Shown: one piece after another, positions 38,686-53,859 of the stretch
Layout of the letters: each line of letters opens with the position of its first letter
Numbering within the stretch: the first letter of the stretch is position 1
Origin: Tillus elongatus
Taxonomy: Eukaryota; Arthropoda; Insecta; Coleoptera; Cleridae
DNA length: 64,000 nucleotides
Reading direction: 5' to 3'
NCBI GenBank assembly: GCA_964006375.1
Contig: OZ023270.1
Coordinates: forward strand, 73,312,082 to 73,376,081
Translations under genes and position numbers: made by a program
The notes under the pieces: model-generated
Database searches by the model: none
What the model was told of the DNA's origin: nothing
The model's input: only the letters and a program-made list of their open reading frames with translations

Positions 38686-39586
38686 TTTCTTTTGTTTTTG
38701 GATACAGGAGTGGAGAATGCATCATGAAGACCTCATTCCCAACACCGTAGTGTGTGGGATATCGAGGTACTATAGGACTCTTACCCACTAAACTCCGCTC
38801 CCTGGAGTACCGGACCTTAGTCCATACCTCCGTCGGAAAGATTTCACACAATAGCGTTTGGATTTGAATGTTTCCATTCTGTTTTTGCCGCGGGGGCGTT
38901 ATCGGGTAAGTATAAGCTTTGGGCGCTTATGCCTATGTGGAAGTTGCTCATCGTAGTCGGTGGCACTACGGAGAAGACCATTTGTGTGAAAAGATGCTTT
39001 TGCGAACTGAGTGGTGGATAGTTAAACTCAAGTATCGAAGGCATTTTCAGATCTGACTGTTTCTGACAAGCCATGGCACTCCAGTAACCATTCTCATAAT
39101 TTTATTCTGGATGATTTGAAGGATCTTGATGTGTGTGTCGGTTGCTGTGGCTCATGCACGGGATGCATAGGTCAAGGCTGGCCGGATTATGACTTTGTAC
39201 ATGAGCAGTTTATTGTTAGTGGACAATTTGGAATTTCTGTTAAGAAGTGGACAGAACTTCGAGATGAACATCCAAGCTTTCCGTCGGGCAGATTGGACAT
39301 GGGGGCGCCATTTTAAGCGTCTGTCGAGGAAAACCCCAGGGGTATTTAGCGGAGTCGTGCCAGGGAATTGAGACTGTCGTCTAATGATACGTGTTTGTGA
39401 TGTGTGTGTCTCCTCTTGGAAAAAGGACTGCTGAACATTTATCGGGGTTTATGGCTAGACATGATTTCCTATACCTGCCTTGCAGCTCGTGTACGGCGGT
39501 CTGTAGGCGTGCGATTATTATACTCGGCTGAGTGGAGCTTCTGAGGATGGTAGTGTCGTCTGCGTAAATCTGTAGTAAATTTGCTA
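38686..39586 (-). pseudogene. LINE fragment inserted in the mariner
   Basis: The minus-strand frame 39608-39381 reads LLQIYADDTTILRSSTQPS, the catalytic YADD box of a non-LTR RT, then LAINPDKCSAVLF. The rest to 38690 is decayed C-terminal sequence. The clade is not clear from this piece. Confidence 0.65.
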
Positions 39587-39587
39587 A

Positions 39588-40266
39588 AAAGAGAAAAATT
39601 TCACCCATACAAAGTACAGCTGGTACAAGAACTTGTAGATGGTGATTTTGAGGGCCGTGTTGAATATTATGATAGGCAAATTCAATGAGAATCCAGACAC
39701 TTTGGTAGAAACACGTTTTTCATCAGATGAAGCTACATTTACACCGCATAGATTTGTTAATAAACAACATTATTGTTATTAGTCTCAACAAAATCCACAT
39801 TGAATGCTGGAGGCTCAAACCCAGCGGCCGCAAAAAAATTATGTATGGGCCGGTATATACACAGCAGAATCATCAGTTCTTTATTGAGGGAAATCTAACA
39901 TCTTAAAATATTTAAATTTATAAAAAGAAACTATAACCGCTCTGGTTGCAGTGGGCCCAGTTAAAGAAGTTTAGTTTCAGCAAGATGGACCTCCCAGCCA
40001 TTTTGGAAGGCGCAATATTTGGAAGAAGTTTTCCCAGAAAACTGAATTGCTGCTCTTCAATGGCCTGCTTGATCTCCCTATTTGACTCCATGTGATTTTT
40101 TTGTGTCGCTTAAAGAATATTACCTACAAAAACAGACCAAAAAATCTGTAAGACCTGAGAGCCAGAATTATTATAACAAGACAAGTAATGTAATAAATTC
40201 CTCTGAAACGCATGTTCAATTGCGTATTGATAATAATGCACAACATTTTGAACATTTATTTAGTTA
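39588..40266 (+). pseudogene. Mariner-like transposase, 3' piece
   Basis: Continues the frame of 38400-38684: LLKREKFHPYKVQLVQELVDGDFEGR. Then comes the heavily mutated DDE domain, with the third block LTPCDFFVSLKEY, and the C-terminus INNSSETHVQLRI-like to the stop at 40266. Many stops. No terminal repeats were identified. Confidence 0.7.
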
Positions 40267-40890
40267 ATAATTATTATTGTTGTTTTATTTTATTTTTCTT
40301 TTGTCAGTTTCTTTTAGATTTCAAGTTAATTTTGGTGATACTACAGATGAGAGACAAACTAGTTTTGGATCAATCGACTGCTGATAGCTGAAATTTACTA
40401 CCTTATATGCACTTTGATACTATTTTCAGGTTGTGGAAATTTGTTTTTTACGTTGTGCGAATTTGTCGTTGCAGAGTTATTGACATTATTGTATATTTTT
40501 GTTTGTGTAAGATGCATGTTTTTTGTGCTTTTTTCGGTTTTCTCATACATTTTTAGTCAGGTCAGTTCAGGCTATGTCGTGTCAGGTCAGGCTAGGTCGT
40601 TCAGACTGTTTTGTGCATAAATCACAAAAAATGTTATCCGTTCAACCCCCAAACAAGCTGGGAAACCTAAAGAAAATAGGCGTGCTAGACGGAGAGGAGC
40701 ATCATGGAAAGGAAGTGTTGATGCAAAATGTGAAAAGGGCTGCTTATAAAAATCCACCCAAGCTGTTTTTGTCGATTTTGCTTCTATATGTTCTTCCCCG
40801 CCCAGCATTCCCATTAACTCCAGGTCCCGTAACTTTTGGGGGGTTGATTCCACAACAATTATCTTGTTGCTTATGCATATATTGGTGATT
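40267..40890. other. Unassigned sequence
   Basis: T-rich start and a GTCAGGTCAGGCTAGG-type direct repeat near 40556-40600. Frames here look accidental. Nothing recognised. Confidence 0.4.
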
Positions 40891-41339
40891 CTAACACTGG
40901 AATGGTCGCATGGGGTGTATTTTACCCCAGCATAGCTTATTTTGTTTATAATTTCTCAATAACAACAGGTACATTTCTGCAGACCTATGTATTCCTCACT
41001 CGTGCATTTCAGATGCTACTGCAATGGTCAGTACCAATTTGTCTTATACAATTTTTCCTATGTTTTTACTAGAAGCTACCTGGGGCAGTATAATACCCCA
41101 CGCGATTTTTTTTACCATGCAACTATGAAAGTAGAAAGGGAAATTCGAATTTGTAGAAATGAATAACTATCTTCGCTGCTACAGACACCCGAATTTGACA
41201 GTTGGGTAATACTGTTCTAGCCTTCGTAAAATGAACCGGCTGTACTAAATGTGTCTCGGATAATGGGCGAACTACAATTTATCGAGGATGATCCCATAAG
41301 GGTGCTCTAGATAGTAATTTATTTTATGCTTCCAGAACC

Positions 41340-41698
41340 ACCAGACGTTGGCCATTACCTTTTTTTTTGGCATGCTTAACATCGGAGCAATAAATGCTTT
41401 GAACTTATACGTGCTTAATAATAGCATTGAAAGCATTCAAAGAACGAATTGCTTGGAAGACTTGGCCAAGGAATTGAAGGAACCGCAAATGAGGAAAAGG
41501 AATCATTCGAAGAGAATCCCCAGAGAGCTTCGTGAAAAAGCAAGCAAACGTTTGAGTGTCTCTACGTCTCAGGGTGAAGCTTCTACTTCTCGAAGAGCAG
41601 CTTCTGCTTGTTCGAGGGGTCATGCTTCTATTTCTAAGCGTCGGGCTTCCGCTTCGCAGGATCCACCAGCCAGGAAGCAACAATGGGTTGGACAGTGA
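41340..41698 (+). pseudogene. piggyBac transposase C-terminal fragment
   Basis: Reads RRWPLPFFFGMLNIGAINAL around the first codons, then a conserved-looking LEDLAKELKEPQMRKR. This matches the last block of the DDE_Tnp_1_7 domain (RWPxxxFFxxLDxxxxNAY ... LxxELxxPxxxxR). A Ser/Arg/Ala-rich tail follows. The Cys-rich C-terminal finger is absent, cut by the LINE. Confidence 0.7.
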
Positions 41699-41715
41699 CA
41701 ATGCCTCTTTTTTTT

Positions 41716-42692
41716 TTTAAAAATAATTTATTTCAACAACACACCACGAGGGCTTACAGCCTAAATACTATCGTACCGTGGGTGTCGACAAGGAGGAAAG
41801 AGGCAACTTGTTAATTCTGGACTTGAAGGTTTAGAGATTCGGGGAAGAAGGAAAAACATGTGCCGGCAAGGAATTCCACAACTTGGAAGTCCTCGAGACA
41901 AAAGAGCGGGCATAACAAGATGTTCTATGTGTGGTGACCTGGACAGTAAAAGGGTGCATTCGCTCTCTTCCCCTGGTAGATCTGTTGGGGGTAACAGGTG
42001 AAGGAACTATGGAAGAAAGCTCCACTGAGCAGTGCCCGTGCAGATGTCTATAAAAAAGAGAGAGAGAGAGAGGTCACCGACAGCACGTCGGTGGGCAAGG
42101 GATGGCAGCCTTTAGGTGAGGGTAGGGTCACCGATGAGACGTATAGCTCTCTTCTGAATGGAGTCCAGGATAGCTAGTGCAGAAGCGGCAGCAGCACCCT
42201 AGATGTGGGAGCAGTATTCGAGGTTTGGTCTTATTTGTGAAGTATATAAGGTATACCGATTAGCTGGTGAAAAGTATTTGCGAGCCCGGAAGAGGAAACC
42301 TAAGTTCTTAGCAGCCGCTCCTGCAATTGATGTGACATGTTGGTGCCAATTGAGATTTCGATCAACAGAAATGCCCATAAGTGAAAAGGACTCATTACTT
42401 TGAATAACTTGGTTGTTCATTGTGACGGGTCTAGGGCTGGTGTATCTCTTATGAGAGAGAAAGCAAGACTGTGATTTGGTGGGGTTGAATTGTACAAAAT
42501 TTCTAATTCCCCAGTCTAATATTTTTTGCAGATCCACGGAGTCTGCGATCCTCATCTAATTGGGCTAAAGAGACAGACTTATAATATTGTATATTTGAGT
42601 GAACTGTGAACTGGGTTGGATGTGCTAGCGAGGAGATCATTGATGTGGAGAAGAAACAAAGTAGGGGCTAAAGCTGAACCTTGAGGAATGTG
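41716..42692 (-). pseudogene. LINE family 1, 5'-truncated copy
   Basis: Minus strand, with the 3' end TATTTCAACAACACACCACG at 41726. Frames 42555-42199 (ILDWGIRNFVQFNPTKSQSC) and 42025-41831 (FVSRTSKLWNSLPAHVFPS) are the RT thumb and C-terminus. T-rich sequence at 41707-41725 could be the complement of a poly(A) tail. Confidence 0.85.
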
Positions 42693-43106
42693 ATGAGTTA
42701 CAAGCAGATCTTTTGTGATTTTTTTTACATACATGTTCATAATTTTTTTGTATTTTTATTTCATTTCACGCTATAAATATATAATTACTATAGAATATAA
42801 TTTTATAAATAATTGTAGTTACATAATATGAAAATTGTCGTTCAAATTGATGCATTTTATCAAACAAAACAATTTCTTCCATATTTCTTTATTTATTTTT
42901 ATTATCACGCATTTCTGAAAATATTCTTAATGTCATCTGTGGTATATGTACCGAATATATACAAACATAGTTTTTAACTCAAAAAATTAATAACCAATGT
43001 TTGCTTTTTACTACAAAAGATATATGCTCCTGGGGTGCTATATTACCCCACGCGACCTTCCGTGTAACTTTTGGGTGCGCGACCATTCCAACTAAAATAA
43101 TTTGGA

Positions 43107-43356
43107 TTGTCGTTATTAGTACTATTAACAAACCTTAAGCATATCAAAAATGTTAGACAACCGGTGAAATTAGACGCCTACGAGAGTATTTATATCTCTA
43201 TGGCCATAAACAACAAAGTTTGTTTCAACCGGGCTCCACCAGTTCTTAATAGTCCACTGTTCACACTGTTTGATAAAAAAATGCCGAAAGTGCGTGGGGA
43301 CGACTTAACGGAATTTTTAAAAGGAATTTCGGGTAGTAAAAATAAGGATAAAAAAG
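43107..43356 (+). pseudogene. Unidentified coding-like fragment
   Basis: An open frame with well-formed protein character (LKHIKNVRQPVKLDAYESIY, then NSPLFTLF) lies just before TA-centred repeat copy F, whose insertion truncates it. Inference: it may be the tail of a Penelope-like or other retroelement polyprotein. I cannot name the family with confidence. Confidence 0.35.
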
Positions 43357-44660
<1,304 letters not shown>

Positions 44661-44704
44661 CTCTGGACTCCTCGATATACAAACGTGGGAAGTTTGTTCG
44701 TGAT

Positions 44705-44708
<4 letters not shown>

Positions 44709-44770
<62 letters not shown>
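44709..44770. repeat. (CT)n microsatellite
   Basis: About 60 bp of CT repeats, the only long CT array in the window. Confidence 0.95.
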
Positions 44771-44840
44771 AGGGTGTCAGTCTTTTTCCTGGCACGTTAT
44801 ATAAACATAATGTTTAGTGGTTAAAGGGCTTAGAATGTTT

Positions 44841-44880
44841 CATCCTCTGATGACGTTAACTTAGTGAGTGAAATGAAAAT
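44841..44880 (+). ncRNA. Hammerhead-like half motif
   Basis: CATCCT followed by a perfect CTGATGA (44847-44853), a weak stem CGTTAAC/GTGAGTG, and GAAAT. The GATC-GTC half is missing. It looks like a decayed relative of the motifs at 10.1 and 24.2 kb. Confidence 0.25.
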
Positions 44881-45159
44881 TCGCAAAGGTCGTATCTATT
44901 TATCGAATTTTCGTAGAAAAAATTCGCCAAAAGACACGTTTTGGGATATTGATTTATAGCCATTTTTTTACTTATAAAACGAGGGCGATACAATCTGTAT
45001 AACTTAAGAATCCCATAAGGCTTAGGCAGACAAACAAATTTTAATTTTTTACATGACGGCAAAAATTGTGCTCGAATGGAATCATAACCTCCACATAACT
45101 GTGATAATCTACTCTCCTCAGAAAGACATTCTCATTAAGTGAATTTAAGGTCCACGACT

Positions 45160-45910
45160 TGACCACAAAGAAAATATTCGTATTCCTGAACCCACAAACT
45201 TCGGAAACGTTATATTATTCGAGTTTTAACGAAAATGTCAATTTTCACCAAATCGCCCCTTATTTATCCTCCAGCCCCCAAAGCGATTTTACCCTAAAAC
45301 AATTCGATGCGTTCCTTTGTTGGGTGTTAAACGGATACCAAATTTGAAGACGATATCTCCATTCGTTCTGAAGTTATTGCGCCTACTAACAGACAAACGT
45401 ACAGGCCGACAAACAGACCGACTGACCGACCGACAGACCGACCGACAGACAAAAAAAAATTCGTTCCAGAATCAAGTTTTCTATATGTTTTGAAATTTTT
45501 TACGCTGTTTGAGCAAAAAAAATAATTCGAAATTTCTGTCATCGATATTCCACCCTCACACAGTCAACCCCTAATTTATATTCAGCACGGAATACCAGAT
45601 GTTTGGTGAAATTGAGAGTTTTCTAATAAACAAACTCTAAAACGTTATATTGAGTTTTAATGAAAAAATGTCAATATTCATCCTCCCCGGAGGGAGCCGT
45701 TCGTTTGTCGGGTGCTAACTGTAAACCGAATTGAAGACGATTCTCAATTCGTTCTAAAGTTATCGTGGTTACAAACAGACAGACCTACAGCCACAAAAAA
45801 ATGTCTTTCCCAAATCGTGTTTTCTATATGTTTTGACACTTTTTGCGACGTTTAAGCTAAAACAAATTTTTGAAATTTCGTCGTCGATGCCATACTTTCT
45901 CCACGCGTAT
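45160..45910. repeat. Two diverged copies of a ~350-bp repeat with GAC(C/A)GA-rich tract
   Basis: AACGTTATATT...GAGTTTTAA, TTGAAGACGAT...ATTCGTTCT(A/G)AAGTTAT and TTTTCTATATGTTTTGA occur in the same order at 45200-45500 and 45640-45840. The first copy carries a GACCGACAGACCGAC tract (45380-45450). Family unknown. 45910-46390 has nothing recognised. Confidence 0.6.
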
Positions 45911-46400
45911 TGACGATGTGGAAGTAAAATAGCTTCTATACTAAAAGATTTTACACAATTGAAGAGTTAAAAGAAACATTTGAACTTGATACAGATAATT
46001 TTTTTAATGCGTAAATGTCACTAGAAGACAGAGAAGAATTAAATGTCCAATTAAAAGCATTATCTTACTAAAACCAATTTAAAACAAGGAATAAGTAACA
46101 AATAGTTTCAAAATCTAAACGACTTCCATTATAACAAGTCATTGACCAGTGAAAGTAGATGAACCTTTATCTGCAAACTCTTATAGAAGATTGAGATCAC
46201 GTGTAATCAAACGCTGAAATGAAATAAATGAGCTCAGTCACATTTTTATCCTCGAATTAAATATCCTAATTGCGATATAATTTGCAATATTTTTAGATTT
46301 AACAGTCAATGCTAAACTGTAAAAATAGCTTTTTATATAATGGACAATAATTTCCCGCCCAAATGTATTACGGACTGTCATCAGAGGTCATAGATAATAC

Positions 46401-46440
46401 TATATTAAAGACAGCCACTCTGTTGTAAAGGGGGTCAGTT
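46401..46440 (+). promoter_or_regulatory. Putative core promoter of gene B (TATA-like plus TCAGT initiator)
   Basis: TATATTAAAG at 46401-46410 lies 30-odd bases before TCAGTT at 46435-46440, a good match to the arthropod initiator TCAGT. Transcription from the A at 46437 would leave a 10-base leader before the ATG at 46447. Inference from motif spacing only. Confidence 0.4.
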
Positions 46441-46446
46441 ATCAGA

Positions 46447-46498
46447 ATGTCACCAAGAAAGTTGATTGTCGCTTCTCTTCTTTTAATCCTTCAAAACT
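46447..46498 (+). CDS. Gene B exon 1: signal peptide
   Basis: ATG, then 17 codons plus one base: MSPRKLIVASLLLILQN and the first base of Cys. GTAAGT donor at 46499. With the two bases opening exon 2 (55030) it reads ...LQNCNGETDNP: a basic n-region, a hydrophobic core and a small-residue cleavage context (NCNG|E), i.e. a classic secretory signal. The exon is too short for simple ORF listing. Start and donor are chosen because the phase (1) matches exon 2 exactly. Confidence 0.75.
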
Positions 46499-46731
46499 GT
46501 AAGTTTTTCTAGTTTCTTCGTTTTCCTTAAAGTCTTGAAAAAACGCTTAATATTTTGCTTCCAAACATCTGTAGTACTTTACGATGTCTCTCTAAGAAAT
46601 AATAGAGGCGTTTTTTTTAATAGTACAATTTTAAACAACGTTTAAATAATCAAAGCAATATTTTTGCACTATTAGACACGTCTGAAATTTTTTCTTTTTA
46701 GTGAATCTTTATTAAACCTAAACCAACTTCC

Positions 46732-48791
<2,060 letters not shown>

Positions 48792-48857
<66 letters not shown>
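48792..48857. repeat. (TA)n microsatellite right of mariner
   Basis: About 66 bp of TA between the mariner end and the 150-bp block that is repeated inverted at 56235-56387. Confidence 0.95.
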
Positions 48858-48860
<3 letters not shown>

Positions 48861-49006
48861 TTTCAATGATTTTACATAGCTCAAAAGTATATATGTTAAA
48901 ATACCATTATTTACCTTTTGTAGTAAATCAATGAAGAGGAGATGAGAAAATACAGAACAAGTTAATATTATTAGCACCATTAGTTATAAAAGCTTTTAAT
49001 CAAAAT
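48857..49006 (-). repeat. 150-bp inverted duplicate block, copy 1
   Basis: Its reverse complement is identical, as far as I can read, to 56235-56387. Similarity stops abruptly outside. On its minus strand it holds an ATG-led hydrophobic frame (MVLIILTCSVFSHLLFIDLL) followed by AAG|GTAAAT. See findings. Confidence 0.8.
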
Positions 49007-49067
49007 TTGTTATGTTAAATTTGAATTAAAGCTGATAAGCTTCAAAGCTAACTATATTTAATTTTTT

Positions 49068-49752
49068 TTATTTGTCAAGGAAATACAAATAGGGGTAGTG
49101 TCTTAAAAAGTTATTATCTTTATGTTTATTAAGTTTTCGTTAAAAGTAACTTAAAAGTCTTCTACACACATAGTATTTTATTTAATAACGGTTCACAATG
49201 TGATTGTGTTTTGTTTCTTTAACGTCGGGCTATTTCCGCGACTATGGCCAATCACCGACACCAGGGAGCAGTTTCTCCTCACTATCCTTGAAATTTTCCC
49301 GAACTCCTGCCTTTCTGTAAGGAGGGTATGGAACTTTAACGTGCCCAACATCGCATGTACACGGGACCGACAGCTTTACGCCCCATCCGAAGGGCGAAAC
49401 GTGCAGATATTTAAATTGCTCAAATGCAATGCCAGAACCTCGGTTGATGTTAATGTTACAGTTTGTCCTGAAAAAGTGAAAGGAGTACCCTGAGATCGAA
49501 CCCAGTACCCTTCGGTTCAGAGGCACACGTTCTTACCCCTGAACCACCGAGGTTCTTAGGTTCACAATGTAAAATAGAAACATTACTAAAATTTATATTA
49601 TGGCCAGTATCAAGAATACGTTCAGACAAGGTACAAGTTCTTTTTTGTAAATGTATATCACTTTTGTGCTGTGTTAACGAAAATATAATTAAAATAGAGA
49701 AGGATGATGACTTTTTAAAACACTACCCCCATTTATTTTTCCTTGACAAAAG
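49068..49752. repeat. Inverted-repeat-flanked unit interrupted by a SINE
   Basis: GTCAAGGAAATACAAATAGG at 49074 and its near reverse complement at 49725-49747 (with GGTAGTGT(C/T)TTAAAAAGT) face each other. The SINE and its target duplication account for about 370 bp of the interior. Confidence 0.6.
49202..49558 (-). mobile_element. tRNA-derived SINE, copy 3 (best preserved)
   Basis: Flanked by a perfect 12-bp target duplication, GGTTCACAATGT (49190-49201 and 49559-49570). On the minus strand an RNA polymerase III A box (TGGTTCAGGGG, 49547-49537) and B box (GGGTTCGATCTC, 49503-49492) lie in a tRNA-like head. A body with AACATCGCATG / CTTTCTGTAAGGAGGGTA blocks and an A-rich tail side (AAAGAAACAAAACACAATC) follow. 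Length about 357 bp. Confidence 0.85.
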
Positions 49753-49984
49753 CAAAATAACAAATTCAACTACAGTGAGCTTGCATATCAACTTTAAGAC
49801 AAAAGTGTTTTAATAAAAATTTTCAAGATCAATTTTAAAACTAGCTTTTTATGTAAGTATTTAAAAAAAATTTATTTTTCCTTTGTAAATTGTAATTATT
49901 TGCTTCCATGTTGGTAGCATCTTAATCGTAAATCAAAATAAGGTTAACTAACATCTGAGCCGTGATAGACGTACCTAATCTCAA

Positions 49985-50790
49985 TCGTTATTCTTCTTCT
50001 TAACTCAATTAAATCGCATGGCTACGTTTTGTGTACCATACTGTTTACATATCCCCATAAAAAGAAGTGTAATAACGTAAGATCGGGTGATCGTGCTGGC
50101 CACTCTAACGCTAGTGGAATATTAAGTCGAGGTACCGCTGAACATTGATTTGGCCATGTGCTGGTGTTCTATCCTGCTGGAACCATATCATATTCGCTGG
50201 AACTTGTGGGTTTGCTCGATCCGAATATAATTTCGCCAAAGTTGGCACGACATTACTTTGAAGCACTACTATGCTAAATAATTATCTCCATTCAAATTTC
50301 CATCAATGAAAAAGGGACTAGTGACATGATTTCCAACCATTTCCGCCTAAACATTAATTTTTTCTGGGTATTGCGTATGTTTTTCTTTCATTCGGTGTGG
50401 ATTTTTTTAGAGCAGTAGCAACAATTTTGACGATTAGCGTGGACGTGGAGTGTAAAACGGCACTCATCAGAAAACAAAACAAGTTCTAATTGAATAACAT
50501 CGTTATCTAAAATTTTCGACGTTATTTTTATCAAAATCGTCTTTCGCGAGCTCCTGAGTTTGTATCAATTTATAGGGATGCATTTTATTTTCTTTTAATA
50601 TTCGTATAATTGATGAATGGCTGACATATAATCTTGTCGCTGCTTGTCGACTCGAAGTATGTGAGGTTTCCTCAAGCTCAAGCATTACATCCAATTTGGT
50701 ATCATTACTCAGTAAATTAAGAATATTTTTTTTGTACCCGCCTTGCATGTTCAAGCTAGCGTATTTGCTTTTCAATTTTACTAATTGTCC
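49985..50790 (-). pseudogene. Mariner-like transposase relic (third lineage)
   Basis: 50775-50503 has the HTH region (SSRQAATRLYVSHSSIIRIL; MHPYKLIQTQELAKDDFDK). Further left, the minus-strand reading gives WFQQDRTPAHGQI-like and EWPARSPDLTLLHFFLWGYV. The third catalytic Asp is His (LLHFF). Multiple frameshifts. Confidence 0.7.
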
Positions 50791-50858
50791 CTTGGGATCT
50801 CTTATACCAGCAATTTAGCTAACTAAGTTTTGGTAAATTCCAGTAGCAAATATTCATA

Positions 50859-51205
50859 CAGGGTGGCGCATTGAAAACGAAACAGACCGATTTGCGTCCA
50901 GAGAAAATTTTTTTTTCAAGAAACGATGAAACACAATGATTTTTAAACGAGTTGATAAAACTTCAAAAAAAAATAGTGTGCTGAATTCAGAAAAGAAAGA
51001 GCTTTCAAATGATGTAACACTCGACTTATGTTCCCTATTTAAAATATAAGGGTTGTTATCACCACCCTTAAAGGGTTGATGTGACAAAGTTAAGTTTTAT
51101 GTCAAAACATGTCCCCCCAATATTAAAAAAGACATGTTTCAGCGTTTCTTTAAAAAAAATTCTCTGGGCGCATATCGGTCTGTTTCGTTTTCAATGCGCC
51201 AGCCT
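50859..51205. mobile_element. Ends-only derivative (MITE) of mariner family 2
   Basis: CAGGGTGGCGCATTGAAAAC at the left and CAATGCGCCAGCC at the right, with subterminal sequence matching the copy at 46878-48791 (TAACACTCGACTTATGTTCC etc.). The transposase is absent. TA precedes the left end and TA follows the right end. 51206-51600 shows nothing recognised. Confidence 0.85.
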
Positions 51206-51600
51206 ATATATTTACTTAAATGTTATTATGCTATTTTAATACCGTAGATGTAAATAAATAAATAAAAACATAGGCGGCATTTCGGGAAATTTTTCTTGAA
51301 ATAGGAGAGCAACACGATCTGTGATCGTGTTTTATCTCCGTAACCAATCATCTGCAGAATTATTATTTTATGCATTTCCGTTAAATAAACCATGGTTCTG
51401 AATTTCAGTTACTGACAACTACTGTCAAGCGGTCACAATCACACAGCAAGTTGATCAGGCGTCTTAAACAAAACTAACACTGTCAACTATGAAGAATGCT
51501 GATAATTTTTATGTCTCCTTTTTAATTGATGCCGTCCAAAAAAGACACTCAAATTGTTTTCGCTTGCGTTCTTATTATCAAGAATGAAACGCGATTAGTT

Positions 51601-52961
<1,361 letters not shown>

Positions 52962-53186
52962 CTTTTTTAGTGTGTGTAGCGATCTTCGTCAAATCAGGTG
53001 AATTTCTTTTAATTTGTCCCGCATAAAAACAGACACAGGGAGATTGCGTATAGAGGAGCCTAAAATATGACGATTTGACCCAACTTACCTCTACACCAAC
53101 TTGCACCCCTATGGAGTTATAAGGGTTTAAAGAGTCCACAAATATTAAAACCAAGTATCTCGAAAACCGTTTTATCCAAAAGAACC

Positions 53187-53620
53187 AATTCGGTACGTGG
53201 AATGATCTCAACATCAGCGCTAAAATAAATTTGAGGTCGGCAAAGTTTTGATTGGGTTGACACGCCCCCTTTAATTGAACAGAAATGTTCATCCCTTATC
53301 TGTCACACGCATTCTTTTAATAAATGGATAGGATAACTTCGTTATCCAATGACTAATTCTTCCGGGAAATTGTTGGGTGTTCTTTTGAAAAATTCGAATT
53401 CGGTACGTGGAATGATCTCAACATAAGCGCTAACTGGTAAGGTAAAATAAATCTAAAGTCGCCAAAGGTTTGATTGGGAATGACACACACCCCTTTCATT
53501 GAACAAAAAAATTTCATCCCTTATCTGCCACACGTATTCTTTTATTAAATGAATGGGATAAATTCGTTACACCAATGACTAGTTTTTCGGGGAAATTTTT
53601 GCGTTCTCGTTCACCAAATT
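53187..53620. repeat. Tandem duplication, ~210-bp unit
   Basis: AATTCGGTACGTGGAATGAT starts at about 53188 and 53396. Both units continue through AGCGCTAA, TTTGATTGGG, TTCATCCCTTATCTG, CACACG(C/T)ATTCTTTTA. Non-coding, origin unknown. Confidence 0.8.
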
Positions 53621-53859
53621 GTTCTATCTTCACAAATAACAAAGTCATTGTAGCAAAATCTGATGTGAGAGTTGCTCTTAGAATACGTGTACTATATGCC
53701 AAAATTCAGATATCTAAGTTGAAAGGGAAAGTAATAAACATTTAAAGGAGACAATTTTTGATTGCACTAGAGGCCAAAAAAGAGCAGAAGACCAAAATAT
53801 TATAAACGATAAACAAAATCTATTAAATATTACAGAAAAAGATTAAGTTTCATTGGCCC

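Larger units (their letters stand above)
40901..43091 (+). mobile_element. piggyBac-like transposon relic split by a LINE
   Basis: The left end TGGAATGGTCGCATGGGGTG and right end (reverse complement TGGAATGGTCGCGCACCC) match for 12 bp. Subterminal GGGGT...ACCCC hairpin-like blocks occur at 40911-40933, 41090-41108 and 43031-43056. A piggyBac transposase C-terminal part lies inside. A LINE interrupts it at 41716-42692. No clear TTAA duplication is visible at either edge. Confidence 0.6.

Noticed and set aside
41348..41698. Frame with Ser/Arg-rich tail as an SR-type host protein
   Set aside because: The first 60 residues match the end of piggyBac transposases and the surrounding ends are transposon-like, so the tail is part of a decayed transposase.
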